Below are positions 44,129-54,212 of a DNA stretch of 64,000 nucleotides, one piece after another. The DNA is from Psychrobacter glaciei (lineage in GTDB: Bacteria; Pseudomonadota; Gammaproteobacteria; Pseudomonadales; Moraxellaceae). Where the stretch lies: NCBI RefSeq assembly GCF_014652895.1, contig NZ_BMZR01000001.1, positions 186,001 through 250,000 on the forward strand, given 5' to 3'. The stretch's first letter is position 1. Every line of letters starts with the position of its first letter. The notes beneath the pieces were generated by a model. The model was not told the DNA's origin. It saw nothing but the letters and a program-made list of their open reading frames with translations, and did no database searches. Both the position numbers and the translations under genes were made by a program.

Positions 44129-45817
44129 ATGATAACAACGCCAAATGCGTCTGTTCGTCAAGACAAGACAGCCAACGACCATAACAATGGCAGTGACCAT
44201 AGTAGTTTGGCTGTTAGTCAAGACCATGCTGTTCGCAAACGTATCCTCTCAAAATCAGTCTTAGGACTGATTTCGCTGTTTATGCTAGTACCAATTCTCA
44301 TCGTCCTGCTGTCATGGACGCAGCCAGTGGCAGACATCTGGACGCACATGCGCGAGTATGTGCTGCCGCAAGTCCTCAAGAATACCGCGATTTTATTGGT
44401 GATGGTGACGGTTATCTCTGGCAGTATCGGCACCGCACTTGCTTGGATCACCAGCATGTATCGCTTTCCCGGACAGCGCTTTTTTTCGTGGGCGCTGATG
44501 CTACCGCTGGCGATACCTGCTTACGTGCTGGCATTTGTTACCGTCGGTATTGTTGATTTTAGTGGACCGCTACAGACAGGTTTACGAGAGTTAGGCATCG
44601 ATACAGCCATTCCGTCAGTACGCAATGTCTGGGGCGCAGGCTTGGTCTTGTCACTGGCATTTTATCCCTACGTTTATTTGCTAGCGCGTCAGGCCTTTTT
44701 GTCACAAGGCAGGCGGGCGATTGAAGCGGGTCAAATGCTTGGTTTAAGCCGCAGTCGCGTGTTTTTCCGCTTGGCATTACCGCAAGCGTTACCGTGGATA
44801 ATTGGCGGCTTGTTACTCGCCAGTATGGAAACACTTGCGGACTTTGGTGCGGTTTCGGTCTTCAATGTCGACACTTTTACAACGGCTATTTATAAGGCTT
44901 GGTTTGGCTTTTTTAGTCTAACGACTGCCGCACAATTAGCCGCTTTGTTAATCGGTGTGGTATTTATCGTGGTATTGTTTGAGCAGTATTGGCAAGCCAA
45001 GCGCGGTAATATAGTTACCCAAGGCAGCAATCAGCGTTTTGAAGCCAGTGCGTCTGCTAAACTGGCCATGACGCTGCTATGTACACTGGTGTTTTTGCTG
45101 GCTTTCCTAATACCGTTCTTGCAGTTGATCTATTGGACCGCGTTGAATTTTCGCCAAGATTTTGACGCCCGTTATATTGATTTTGTTACCAACAGTCTCA
45201 TGATTGCGAGCATGACCACCATTTTCATTGCTTTTTTAGCCATCATCATTGCGTGGATCAAGCGCCAATATCCTGATAAATCAACCAAGCTCATGACGAC
45301 TTTAGCCAATCTAGGCTATGTCGTACCGGGTACAGTACTGGCTGTTGGTATATTTATTCCCATTGCTTGGATAGACAATCAGCTGATTGCGTTCGGTGTG
45401 ACTTCAGAGCAAGTGCTGTCGGGTAGTGTGATCGTGATGCTTCTTGCCTTATCGACGCGCTTTATGACCGTAAGCTTTCAGCCAGTCGATCGGCAGTTAC
45501 AGCGACTGACTGTCAATCAGGAAGCGGCTGCTAAATTACTGAGTGACAGCCCTTATCAGCGTTGGCGGCAAGTGATGTTGCCCGTACTCAGCCCTGGGGT
45601 GCTAACGGCCTTATTGATGGGTTTTGTCGAAGTGATGAAAGAGATGCCGATCACCTTGATGACACGGCGACAAGGCTGGGATACGCTAGCAGTGCGGGTG
45701 TTTGAGATGACCAGCGAAGGCATGTGGGGCAGAGCAGCATTGCCAAGTTTGCTGATTGTGTTGGTCGGTCTTATTCCCGTTTGGATACTGCTGCGCCAAA
45801 GTGATAAGCAGGGATAA
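44129..45817 (+). CDS. Iron(III) ABC transporter permease (FbpB-like)
   Basis: 562 residues with about 12 membrane helices in two homologous halves, each with a binding-protein-dependent transport EAA loop (IEAGQMLGLSRSRVFFRLALPQALPWI and EAAAKLLSDSPYQRWRQVMLPVLSPGV). This double-permease layout is typical of FbpB/FutB. The first 40 residues are hydrophilic. Lies 176 bp after the binding protein gene. Confidence 0.94.
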   Translation: MITTPNASVRQDKTANDHNNGSDHSSLAVSQDHAVRKRILSKSVLGLISLFMLVPILIVLLSWTQPVADIWTHMREYVLPQVLKNTAILLVMVTVISGSIGTALAWITSMYRFPGQRFFSWALMLPLAIPAYVLAFVTVGIVDFSGPLQTGLRELGIDTAIPSVRNVWGAGLVLSLAFYPYVYLLARQAFLSQGRRAIEAGQMLGLSRSRVFFRLALPQALPWIIGGLLLASMETLADFGAVSVFNVDTFTTAIYKAWFGFFSLTTAAQLAALLIGVVFIVVLFEQYWQAKRGNIVTQGSNQRFEASASAKLAMTLLCTLVFLLAFLIPFLQLIYWTALNFRQDFDARYIDFVTNSLMIASMTTIFIAFLAIIIAWIKRQYPDKSTKLMTTLANLGYVVPGTVLAVGIFIPIAWIDNQLIAFGVTSEQVLSGSVIVMLLALSTRFMTVSFQPVDRQLQRLTVNQEAAAKLLSDSPYQRWRQVMLPVLSPGVLTALLMGFVEVMKEMPITLMTRRQGWDTLAVRVFEMTSEGMWGRAALPSLLIVLVGLIPVWILLRQSDKQG

Positions 45818-45943
45818 GTTTAAAACAGTTTATTATTTAAGAAGTTAAAGACAGAGTTGATCGCGCTTAAGCCTTCATTAGCACCATAATTTTTACCGTT
45901 TTATTTATTGGTTTTATTCATTAATCGCTTACTGGTACCATCT

Positions 45944-47284
45944 ATGTATACTGACTTGATTAAAGACTCAACAGACCCAGCCAATCCTCAGTCGGCGACG
46001 GCTAAAGTGAAAGTACACGCTGATAATGTAAAAAAATCACCAGTATCAACAGATGAAGTTTACCAAATGCAGGATAATATTACCGCTAATCATGATAGTA
46101 ATTCTGCCACATATACTGAGACAAATATCGCCACCAATCCTTACTTTAGCGTCCAAGATTTAATCGTCGGTTATGACGATACCATCATCGTTAATGGACT
46201 ATCGCTAAGCTTACAGCAAGGCGAGATTGGTTGCTTTTTGGGTTATAGCGGTTGTGGCAAGACCACGGCATTGCGAGCCATTGCGGGATTGGAGCAAAGT
46301 CGTCGCGGCACGATTGGCTTGAATAACCAACGCTTGACAGAACAGACGCCAACGACCTCGTTTGCCGTCGCGCCAGCCAAACGTGGTATGGGCATGGTAT
46401 TCCAAGACTATGCGTTATTCGGGCATTTAAGCGTGGCAAAAAACATCGCTTTTGGTCTCAATAAATGGTCAGCAGCCGACAAAAAAGCCCGCGTGGCTGA
46501 GATGCTAAGCCTCGTTGAATTGACTGAGCATGCTGACAAACGGCCCAATGAGCTCTCAGGTGGACAGCAACAACGCGTTGCTTTGGCACGAGCGTTAGCG
46601 CCCAATCCTAAACTCTTGCTACTCGATGAGCCGTTTTCTAATTTGGATGTGGTACTGCGTGAGTCATTGGCGATGAATGTCCGTGATATTCTCAAACGTA
46701 CCAATACCACCGCTATTTTGGTGACTCATGATCAAAATGAGGCTTTTGCGCTGGCAGATAAAGTAGGCGTGATGGATAAAGGTCGATTGGTACAATGGGC
46801 GACACCAAGCGAGCTATATCATGAGCCAATCAGTCCGTTTGTCGCTGAGTTTGTTGGTGAAGGGGCGATGATAGATGGCATTATCAAAGAAGGTCACGTC
46901 GAGACCGCGTTAGGTGACATTTACCGTCGCATGGAAGTTTATGATGAGTCAGGGCAGCCGCAATATTGTGAGTACGATTATCCCAATGGTACACCGATTA
47001 AGGTGCTCGTGCGCCCTGACGATATAATCCATGATGATGATAGTACGCAGACCGCTTTGGTGATTGGGCGCGTCTTTCGCGGTGCCAATTATCTGTATCG
47101 TTTGCAACTCGATGATGGGCAGACGGTTTTATCCTTGGTCGCCAGTCATCATAATCATGAGATTGGCTCGCAAATTGGGATTTTGCCGATACTTGAGCAC
47201 GTTGTTGTTTTTGATGAAAAAGACATCAATGCGACGACTTGGTCAGAGTATGATCGGTCCGAGCGCGTGGCAGAAGCCAGATAG
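45944..47284 (+). CDS. Iron(III) ABC transporter ATP-binding protein (FbpC-like)
   Basis: 446 residues from ATG 45944 (MYTDLIKDSTDPANP); an upstream TTG at 45908 is less likely. Walker A GYSGCGKTTALRAIAGLE, signature LSGGQQQRVALARALAPNPK, Walker B LLLLDEPFSNLD, switch His in LVTHDQNEAFALAD; a TOBE-type domain follows. The N-terminal 60 residues are an unusual hydrophilic extension not seen in typical FbpC (about 350 aa). Energises the preceding permease. Confidence 0.93.
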   Translation: MYTDLIKDSTDPANPQSATAKVKVHADNVKKSPVSTDEVYQMQDNITANHDSNSATYTETNIATNPYFSVQDLIVGYDDTIIVNGLSLSLQQGEIGCFLGYSGCGKTTALRAIAGLEQSRRGTIGLNNQRLTEQTPTTSFAVAPAKRGMGMVFQDYALFGHLSVAKNIAFGLNKWSAADKKARVAEMLSLVELTEHADKRPNELSGGQQQRVALARALAPNPKLLLLDEPFSNLDVVLRESLAMNVRDILKRTNTTAILVTHDQNEAFALADKVGVMDKGRLVQWATPSELYHEPISPFVAEFVGEGAMIDGIIKEGHVETALGDIYRRMEVYDESGQPQYCEYDYPNGTPIKVLVRPDDIIHDDDSTQTALVIGRVFRGANYLYRLQLDDGQTVLSLVASHHNHEIGSQIGILPILEHVVVFDEKDINATTWSEYDRSERVAEAR

Positions 47285-47336
47285 TCGCTTTAGCAAATCA
47301 TGATTTAGGTGCTCGTCATCACTAAGCGTACTCAAC

Positions 47337-48248
47337 TTACCGAGTTGCCATTATATGTAGATAGCGACCCAGCCATTTATACGGCTCTCGTTGTGAGTAG
47401 CGCAGCTCCATGCGTATGACTGCATCAGGATCATTATGACCACCGCGCTTGAGCGGTGCATAATCATGAAACACGCGCAAGCCACTGGTTAGAATGGTTT
47501 GGTAATGATGTGTGGTGAGCCAAGATTCGACTTCTTCTTTGGCGACCGGATAATTAGGCGTCAGGCTTTTTTTAGTGTCAGCCTTATAATCAGTGTTATC
47601 GAGCAGATTAAAATTACCCATAATTAGATTACGATAGTCAAAGCTCGCTGGATTATAAAAACACAATGACAGCGCGCCATGCTCAGCCAGCTGCCGATCA
47701 CAAAAGTTCATGATGGCGGCTGGTTCTGCGAGCCATTCAAGTAGGGCGTGCGACATTATCAAATCAAACTTAGCTGCGTTCTCAGTATTCTTACCCATAC
47801 TGTCTTTATTCTGCAACTCATCAATCGCTAACTTATCCTCTATCTCCTGATAAGGGCACACATACCAGTGTATATCTAGATTCCTATCGATTTCTGCTGC
47901 GCTCGCTTTTGCTTTCTCTAACATATTGGCAGAGATGTCATTGATGACCACGCTATGCCCTTGAGCCGCAAGCTCAATCGCAATCTGTGCAAGTCCTGCA
48001 CCCACATCTAGAACTCGTAAAGGTCGCCCAAGCTCTTTACTCATCTGCGCTGTATAGGCAAAGATATCACGGCGCAATACTGCCAGTCGAATGTCGCCTT
48101 TAAGACCACCGTAGACCTTTTTTTCAAAATAATCCGCAATCGTGTCAAAACTACGGTCAGTGCGCGTCTCGTCTTGCATCGTCATTTCTTTTGTGAGATC
48201 TGTCGATTGGCTGTTGGTTTCTTTCGTGCTTTGACTGCTGGTTTGCAT
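47337..48248 (-). CDS. cmoM: tRNA 5-carboxymethoxyuridine methyltransferase
   Basis: 303 residues. SAM motif VLDVGAGLAQIAIELA, acidic ND at strand two, and the distinctive C-terminus GLRVFHDY...LRYSQREPYKWLGRYLHIMATR match E. coli CmoM (SmtA), which methylates cmo5U34 in tRNA. The first 25-30 residues are Ser/Thr/Gln-rich and not part of the family; an internal ATG at 48179 (MTMQDETRTDRSFD) may be the true start. Convergent with the iron transporter operon. Confidence 0.9.
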   Translation of the reverse strand: MQTSSQSTKETNSQSTDLTKEMTMQDETRTDRSFDTIADYFEKKVYGGLKGDIRLAVLRRDIFAYTAQMSKELGRPLRVLDVGAGLAQIAIELAAQGHSVVINDISANMLEKAKASAAEIDRNLDIHWYVCPYQEIEDKLAIDELQNKDSMGKNTENAAKFDLIMSHALLEWLAEPAAIMNFCDRQLAEHGALSLCFYNPASFDYRNLIMGNFNLLDNTDYKADTKKSLTPNYPVAKEEVESWLTTHHYQTILTSGLRVFHDYAPLKRGGHNDPDAVIRMELRYSQREPYKWLGRYLHIMATR

Positions 48249-48413
48249 AGGGTGATATCTGTATGAGGGTTAAATTTGGAACATCGTACAACAAAGACTA
48301 AAGCTAAGCTAGAACTGCTTTAACGGCAACAAAATTTTTCGTATAAGGTAAAAGACGCCACTCAGCGCATGTTTTCCAGTAGCTTTTCATAAAATTTTAC
48401 GGTATAAATAGTG

Positions 48414-48689
48414 GGGTCTGTTGAACATTCAAATATTAGAACTGCTGATCGCTAAAATCGCATCAAACTAGGCGTAAACCGACGATAATGTCGAGACCTT
48501 AGCTAGGTTTACAACAACGTTTGGAGTGATTTTAGCATCAGCCCCAAGTATACAAGCAGGGGCAGGGCTATTTTTTGCCAATACATGGCGAAATTGTCTA
48601 CCCTAGAACGACTAGGCGTCAAAAATTTCACTGCGTATTGTCTAAAAAATAGCCACTGCCAGTACCATATTTGAATGTTCAACAGACCC
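48414..48689. mobile_element. 276-bp MITE-like element with 23-bp inverted ends
   Basis: The first 23 bases (GGGTCTGTTGAACATTCAAA then TAT) are repeated inverted at the other end (ATATTTGAATGTTCAACAGACCC ending at 48689, written here in two parts: ATATTTGAATG and TTCAACAGACCC). The interior has no ORF above about 50 codons. This is the form of a non-autonomous transposon derivative. No other copy was found in the window and no clear target duplication is visible. Confidence 0.8.
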
Positions 48690-48838
48690 TAAGGTTTAAG
48701 AAACAATAACTATTGAGCAAATTTTGCTAAAAAGTGCTTAATACAAATCATTGATGAAAAAAGCTGCCAAACTAAACGGCATTTACTGCCAAAAAATTTC
48801 AGCAAACGTCTGATTTACCATTGCTAAGGACAGCAACC

Positions 48839-50515
48839 ATGATCAAATCCACCACGGATACCAGCGGCAAATTATCTGCCCCTTTATCTGCCCCTACTTA
48901 TCAATCCATGTCTATCACTACCAAAACACCAACGATGTCACGCTGCTTATTGTCAGTAGCCGTTGCCAGTGCTTTACTACTCACCGGTTGTGGAGATGAC
49001 GACGATGATAACGACACAGCATCCGTCATTTTTCCTACTAGCGTTGAGACAATTAGTGCCTTCAGTACTGCTCAAATAGATGGTATTCCTGGATTGGAAA
49101 ATGCTGGTACGCCTGATGCTAAGTGTGATATTAAAGTAGAAAAAGTCACCTATCAAACGGTAGGGTCAGCAGGCGAGGTTACCAATGCAACTGCTGCTTT
49201 AATGCTGCCTAGTGGTGAGAGTGCAGATTGTTCGGGCGATCGTCCAGTATTATTATATGCTCATGGTACGACTACAGATAAAAGCTATGATTTTAGCCAA
49301 GTTGGCAATCCTCAAAATTCAGGCTCGGGTGAAGCCACCTTGATAGCAGCAAACTTTGCCGCGCAAGGCTATATCGTCGTAGCGCCTAACTATGCTGGCT
49401 ATGATGATTCAGAGCTTGATTATCATCCGTACTTAGTTGCTGAGCAGCAATCTGCTGATATGATTGATGCGTTGAATAGCTCGCGTATCGTTATCGATGC
49501 ACAAAAACGAGATAAAAATACCAATTACGCCAATATCGATGATTCAGGCGAGCTATATATTTCAGGATATTCGCAGGGCGGTCATGTTGCTATGGCTACT
49601 GCTAGAGCGCTAGAAGCACAAAACAAACCAGTGACAGCCATTGCGCCTTTATCAGGCCCTTATGCTCTAGCCGCCTTTGGTGATGCTATCTTTACGGGGA
49701 ACGTTAACCTTGGTGCAACGCGATTTGCGCCATTATTAACGACAGGATTACAGAAAAAGTATCCAAGTATTTATGATAATGTTAATGAGATTTTCACTGA
49801 CCAGTATGCCAATACTATCCTTCCAAGTGACTCAAGTTTTGAGCAATTAGTCGAGGATAATAAACTGCCTGGATTTGCGCTGTTCCAGTCAAAATCTACT
49901 GGCAATGCAGTACTTGATCAGCTACCTTTTAGTACACTACCTTTTGCATTTTTAGGATTTTCTCCTGATAACTATCTCATTAAGACGGACTTTCGTGCCG
50001 CTTATGTGACAGATGTGCTTGCAAATCCTGATGGTTTGACAGCAGCAACACCAGCTGGAATACCAGCCGCTTCTCCGCAGAACGAGCTTCGTAAAGCCCT
50101 AAAAGACAACGATTTACGAGGATATGTACCAAAGATGCCAACATTGTTATGTGGTGGTCATCGTGATCCAACGGTATACTATGATTTAAATACAGGTGCA
50201 ATGACGGCTCAGCTGCAACAAGCCAATCTAAATGTCACTGTTCTCGATGTCGATAACGAGAATGAAGCGGGTCGTGGCATTCCAACGTTGCTGCCTTTAG
50301 GTCAATCAGCATTAGCAAACCCTTGGCTAATGACCAATACTATTGATAATATTCAGTCGCGATTTAATAATAATGTCGACGCTGCTGGAGCTGGCCTCTT
50401 ATCTAGCTATCATGGTGGTTTAGTTGCTAGTGCTTGTACTGACGCCACTCGTGAATTCTTTAATCAAGACTTCAGTGCCAGTGCTAGTGCTAGTGCCAGT
50501 GCCAACCGAACTTAA
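48839..50515 (+). CDS. Alpha/beta-hydrolase (lipase-like) lipoprotein
   Basis: 558 residues from ATG 48839, which has AAGGA 8 nt upstream. An unusually long N-terminal stretch of about 30 residues precedes the hydrophobic segment LLSVAVASALLLTGC with lipobox LTGC, followed by DDDDDND, an acidic linker. The hydrolase domain has the oxyanion region LLYAHGTTTDKSYDF and nucleophile elbow ISGYSQGGHVAMA; Asp in CGGHRDPTV and His in SSYHGGL are candidate triad members. Resembles secretory lipase/feruloyl-like proteins. Ends in (Ser-Ala)5 from a 6-bp repeat. Confidence 0.85.
   Translation: MIKSTTDTSGKLSAPLSAPTYQSMSITTKTPTMSRCLLSVAVASALLLTGCGDDDDDNDTASVIFPTSVETISAFSTAQIDGIPGLENAGTPDAKCDIKVEKVTYQTVGSAGEVTNATAALMLPSGESADCSGDRPVLLYAHGTTTDKSYDFSQVGNPQNSGSGEATLIAANFAAQGYIVVAPNYAGYDDSELDYHPYLVAEQQSADMIDALNSSRIVIDAQKRDKNTNYANIDDSGELYISGYSQGGHVAMATARALEAQNKPVTAIAPLSGPYALAAFGDAIFTGNVNLGATRFAPLLTTGLQKKYPSIYDNVNEIFTDQYANTILPSDSSFEQLVEDNKLPGFALFQSKSTGNAVLDQLPFSTLPFAFLGFSPDNYLIKTDFRAAYVTDVLANPDGLTAATPAGIPAASPQNELRKALKDNDLRGYVPKMPTLLCGGHRDPTVYYDLNTGAMTAQLQQANLNVTVLDVDNENEAGRGIPTLLPLGQSALANPWLMTNTIDNIQSRFNNNVDAAGAGLLSSYHGGLVASACTDATREFFNQDFSASASASASANRT
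50474..50503 (+). repeat. Five 6-bp repeats (AGTGCY) encoding Ser-Ala
   Basis: AGTGCC, AGTGCT, AGTGCT, AGTGCC and AGTGCC in tandem just before the stop of the hydrolase gene. The unit is a multiple of three, so slippage would change tail length but not frame. Confidence 0.8.
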
Positions 50516-50551
50516 TATGACCAAGCAGCAATAAGTTATTTACAGATGAAT

Positions 50552-50590
50552 GATGTCAAAAAACTGCATCCCAGTGGGTGCAGTTTTTTT
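50552..50590 (+). terminator. Terminator after the hydrolase gene
   Basis: AAAACTGCATCCC and GGGTGCAGTTTT pair (with one G-U) around AGT and end in T8. Confidence 0.85.
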
Positions 50591-50626
50591 ATGTATAAAC
50601 CCATTATTTTTTAGGAGGATAAAACA

Positions 50627-50806
50627 ATGAAATCAATAATGTTATCTTTGCTAGCGCTCACCTTTGTATTGTTGCCTATGAGTCAAGCACAAGCAAAAAA
50701 CACGCCTTGCTCCGGTAAGATGGGCGGCGTTTCTCATTGCTCAAAAGATGGTAAATTCGTCTGTAAAAATGGCAAAATTAGCCAGTCTAAGCGAGTATGT
50801 CATTAA
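50627..50806 (+). CDS. Small secreted cysteine-containing protein
   Basis: 59 residues with a near-perfect RBS (AGGAGG 6-7 nt before the ATG). MKSIMLSLLALTFVLLPMSQAQA is a Sec signal peptide with an AQA cleavage site. The mature 36-residue part has four Cys (CSG, HCSKDG, VCKNG, VCH) arranged so two disulfides could form, and is Lys-rich. Unknown function; short proteins with this GGVSHC-x-K-x-G-x-FVC pattern occur in related genera as far as I recall. Below the length of most automatic ORF cut-offs. Confidence 0.8.
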   Translation: MKSIMLSLLALTFVLLPMSQAQAKNTPCSGKMGGVSHCSKDGKFVCKNGKISQSKRVCH

Positions 50807-51108
50807 AGATATTTCGGTGGATATTACTGGATCCAAAAACCTGCGCTAATGAGCTGTTTTGCTTGATTTTAATGACAGTCAGAACCCCCTAAATCAACAA
50901 ATTTGTGCTAAAATAGCTTCTTTTATTCAACATTACTTTTAACAAAAACCGTATCGCCATTTTCCTATGGTTTTGCACGTTTTTAGGTGTTTTTTAGCGT
51001 TTATATAACAATCATAGTTGCGCATTTGTGCAGCTATATTTTTGTATCAGCTTAAACCTTTTTAAGGCGTGCAACCCTTAGAGAAATTATGTGAGTGAAG
51101 GAGTGTAT
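50807..51108. other. Leader region upstream of gyrA
   Basis: About 300 bp, AT-rich, with T-runs and short repeats of TTTTTAG. It probably carries the gyrA promoter. No ORF or defined riboswitch is visible. Confidence 0.5.
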
Positions 51109-53898
51109 ATGAGCGACTCGATCAGTCCTATTGCCATCGTGGATGAATTAAAGCAATCCTATTTGGATTATGCGATGAGCGTGATCGTCTCGCGCGCGCT
51201 GCCTGATGTGCGTGATGGGTTCAAACCAGTGCATCGCCGTGTGATGTATGCGATGCACGTGCTGTCTAATGACTACAATAAAGCCTATAAGAAGTCGGCG
51301 CGTGTGGTCGGTGATGTCATCGGTAAATATCACCCGCATGGCGATAGTGCGGTCTATGATGCGATTGTACGGATGGCGCAGGACTTTAGCTTGCGTTATC
51401 CGATGGTTGATGGTCAAGGTAACTTTGGCTCGATTGATGATGATCCACCGGCGGCTATGCGTTATACCGAAGTACGTATGACCAAGCTGACCCATCAGAT
51501 GCTGGCTGATCTCGACAAAGACACTGTCGACTGGGAAGACAACTACGATGGCTCTGAGCGCATGCCAAGCGTGTTGCCGGCGCGTGTGCCTAACTTGTTG
51601 GTCAATGGTGCGACTGGTATTGCAGTCGGCATGGCGACCAATATGGCACCGCATAACCTGACCGAAGTCATTAATGCGTGCTTGGCATATGCCGAAAACC
51701 CGCAAATATCAGCTGAAGAGCTGATGACTCATATCTCCGGTCCTGACTTTCCCACGGGCGGTATCATCTACGGTCGTGCAGGTATTTTGGATGCTTATCG
51801 CACGGGTAAAGGCCGCTTGCACATACGTGGTCGCTATATCATTGAAGCGATGAGCGATACGGGCGTCAACCGTGATCGTGAGCGCATTGTATTTACCGAA
51901 GTACCTTATCAGACCAATAAAGCCAAGCTCATTGAGCGTATCGCTGAGCTGGTACGTGACAAAAAAATCGAAGGTATTACTGAGATTCGTGATGAGTCTG
52001 ATAAAGACGGCATGCGTATCGCCATTGATTTGCGTCGCGGTGAGACGGCCGAAGTTATCGTCAATAATTTATTCCTCCAAACACCGCTTGAGTCTAGCTT
52101 TAGTATCAATATGGTGGCGCTCGATAATGGTCAGCCAAAATTATTGACCTTACGTCAGCTCATTGCTGCTTTTGTACGTCATCGTCAAGAAGTGGTGACG
52201 CGCCGTACCATTTATGAGCTAAATAAAGCTCGCGTTCGTGGTCATCTGCTCGAAGGCTTGACCGTTGCACTGGCGAATATTGATGAAATTATCGCTGCGA
52301 TTAAGGCGTCTGCAAACCGCGGCTTGGCACGTGAAAGCTTACTAAACAACACATGGGGTTCAGGCAGTGTCGTGGCGATGCTAACCGCTGCTGGCAGTCA
52401 ATCAGTACGTCCTGACTTCATCGAAGGCGAAGATCCAAAAGCACCGTTTGGTCTGATTGAGGGTAATGAGCATTATCGCTTATCGCTTGAACAGGTCAAT
52501 GCTATTTTAGATATGCAGCTGCATCGTCTAACGGGTCTTGAGCAAGACAAACTGACCGAAGAATACCAAGATTTACTGCGTGAAATCGCCCATTTAGAGT
52601 CTATTCTTGGCGATTTTGACAAGCTAATGACCATTATCTCAAATGAGATGATTGAGATTCGTGAGAACTTCGGTGATGAGCGTCGCACTGATATTATTGA
52701 TTCGCGTATGGACTTTAACCGTGAAGACCTTATCCCAGAGCAAACCGTAGTCATGACCGTTTCTCGTACTGGTTATGCAAAAACCCAGCCAATTGATGAT
52801 TATGTCGCGCAAAAACGTGGTGGTAAAGGCAAATCTGCGACTGCGATGAAAGAAGACGATGTGATTGATCATCTAGTAGTGACCTCAACGCATTCTACAG
52901 TATTGTGCTTCACTGATAGTGGGCGTGTCTTTAGCCTACGCGGCTTTGAAGTACCGATTGCCAGTCGCGGTGCTCGTGGTCGTCCGTTGGTCAATTTGAT
53001 TGGCCTAAATAGTGACGAGACAGTAACGACGATACTACCAATTCCAAAAATTGTAGAAGATACATCAGTAACAGGTGAGATATCAGAAGCAAGTAATGAG
53101 GACGATTCGGTAGAAGACAGCAATCAAGCAGAGCCACCTTTTGTATTCTTTGCAACTGCCAATGGTACAGTGAAGCGGGTAGAGCTTAAGCAATTTGCGA
53201 ATATTCGCTCGAACGGCTTGATTGCGGTTGGATTAGAAGATGGCGACAAGTTGGTCAGTGCTCGTATCACCAATGGTAGCCAAGAAGTGATGTTGTTTGC
53301 TTCCAGTGGCAAAGCCATTCGTTTTGATGAAAACGATGCTCGCGCGATGGGTCGTACTGCGAAAGGTGTCCGTGGTATGCGTCTGGCTGCTGATGAATTT
53401 ATCAAATCATTGGTCGTTATCGAAGATGATGTCCGCGAAATCCTAATCGCTTGTGAAAAAGGCTTCGGTAAACGTACCTTTATCGATGAGTTCAATACCC
53501 AAAACCGTGGTGGTGGCGGTGTAATCGCGATTAAGACCAGTGAGCGTAATGGTGCGTTAGTACGAGCCACCAAGGTTGACTCTACCGATGATATTATTTT
53601 GATTTCTGACAAAGGTACGTTGGTGCGTACGCCAGTTGAGCATGTCGCTAGCTCTGGTCGTAATACGCAAGGTGTCACGCTGATTCGTCTGTCAAAAGAT
53701 GAAAAACTGGTTGCTATGGCACGTGTCGAGCACGAAGAAAGCGATGATGAGCTAGTTGATGCTATGAGAGAAGATGGTACGTTGCATATAGAAGGCCAAG
53801 AGCAAATAGACATCGATGCGGCAACTGGCAACACAGCCACAACTGAAGTTGATGATGCTATCGATATTGCAAATGATGATGATTTAGACGGCGAATAA
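51109..53898 (+). CDS. gyrA: DNA gyrase subunit A
   Basis: 929 residues from ATG 51109, chosen for AAGGAG 6 nt upstream; a GTG at 51091 is rejected. Catalytic Tyr in [10 protein letters not shown]. The quinolone-resistance region reads [34 protein letters not shown]: Ser at the E. coli 83 position and Asp at 87, i.e. wild type. GyrA box QKRGGKG is present at the start of the C-terminal beta-pinwheel. A hydrophilic Glu/Ser-rich insertion ([18 protein letters not shown]) lies inside the pinwheel, and the tail is highly acidic. Introduces negative supercoils with GyrB. Confidence 0.98.
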   Translation: MSDSISPIAIVDELKQSYLDYAMSVIVSRALPDVRDGFKPVHRRVMYAMHVLSNDYNKAYKKSARVVGDVIGKYHPHGDSAVYDAIVRMAQDFSLRYPMVDGQGNFGSIDDDPPAAMRYTEVRMTKLTHQMLADLDKDTVDWEDNYDGSERMPSVLPARVPNLLVNGATGIAVGMATNMAPHNLTEVINACLAYAENPQISAEELMTHISGPDFPTGGIIYGRAGILDAYRTGKGRLHIRGRYIIEAMSDTGVNRDRERIVFTEVPYQTNKAKLIERIAELVRDKKIEGITEIRDESDKDGMRIAIDLRRGETAEVIVNNLFLQTPLESSFSINMVALDNGQPKLLTLRQLIAAFVRHRQEVVTRRTIYELNKARVRGHLLEGLTVALANIDEIIAAIKASANRGLARESLLNNTWGSGSVVAMLTAAGSQSVRPDFIEGEDPKAPFGLIEGNEHYRLSLEQVNAILDMQLHRLTGLEQDKLTEEYQDLLREIAHLESILGDFDKLMTIISNEMIEIRENFGDERRTDIIDSRMDFNREDLIPEQTVVMTVSRTGYAKTQPIDDYVAQKRGGKGKSATAMKEDDVIDHLVVTSTHSTVLCFTDSGRVFSLRGFEVPIASRGARGRPLVNLIGLNSDETVTTILPIPKIVEDTSVTGEISEASNEDDSVEDSNQAEPPFVFFATANGTVKRVELKQFANIRSNGLIAVGLEDGDKLVSARITNGSQEVMLFASSGKAIRFDENDARAMGRTAKGVRGMRLAADEFIKSLVVIEDDVREILIACEKGFGKRTFIDEFNTQNRGGGGVIAIKTSERNGALVRATKVDSTDDIILISDKGTLVRTPVEHVASSGRNTQGVTLIRLSKDEKLVAMARVEHEESDDELVDAMREDGTLHIEGQEQIDIDAATGNTATTEVDDAIDIANDDDLDGE

Positions 53899-53923
53899 AT
53901 GTCTCAGTAGTTAGCTTTGTGAT

Positions 53924-54099
53924 CTAGGGCGTGTCATCAATTAGCACATTGATACATTTAGTGGTCTTAAAATGGTTAAATTTTGCCAAACATCGTCAGA
54001 AATCTTGTCAATATGTTCATATTTACGGCAATTTCTTTCTTGTTTGGCTGCAATTTTCATCATTTTAAGCCTCACAATCTAAATGATGACACGCCCTAG
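53924..54099. mobile_element. 176-bp MITE, copy 2
   Basis: Ends CTAGGGCGTGTCATCA and TGATGACACGCCCTAG are perfect 16-bp inverted repeats; length equals copy 1. The interior is more diverged but keeps TTAAATTTTGCCAAACATCGT and TTTGGCTGCAATTT. It lies 26 bp after gyrA. Confidence 0.85.
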
Positions 54100-54117
54100 T
54101 CTTATATGATTGTTCTA

Positions 54118-54158
54118 AAAAAAGCCTCTGACGTTATCGTCGGAGGTTTTTATTTTTT
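54118..54158 (+). terminator. Terminator or attenuator before the first rarD
   Basis: GCCTCTGACG and CGTCGGAGGT pair around TTAT, followed by T-rich sequence. It can end gyrA transcription. A near-identical hairpin precedes the second rarD, at a similar distance. Confidence 0.75.
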
Positions 54159-54212
54159 GATTCTCATTTTTTTCAATAATGTAAATAAGGTTCTATTTTT
54201 AAGGCTGTTGTT

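Noticed and set aside
51148..51705. 185-codon open frame opposite the gyrA N-terminus
   Set aside because: His/Arg-rich shadow of the conserved gyrA frame.
53124..53840. 238-codon open frame on the minus strand inside gyrA
   Set aside because: Antisense shadow of a strongly coding gene; Ser/Arg-rich composition, no RBS, no family resemblance.
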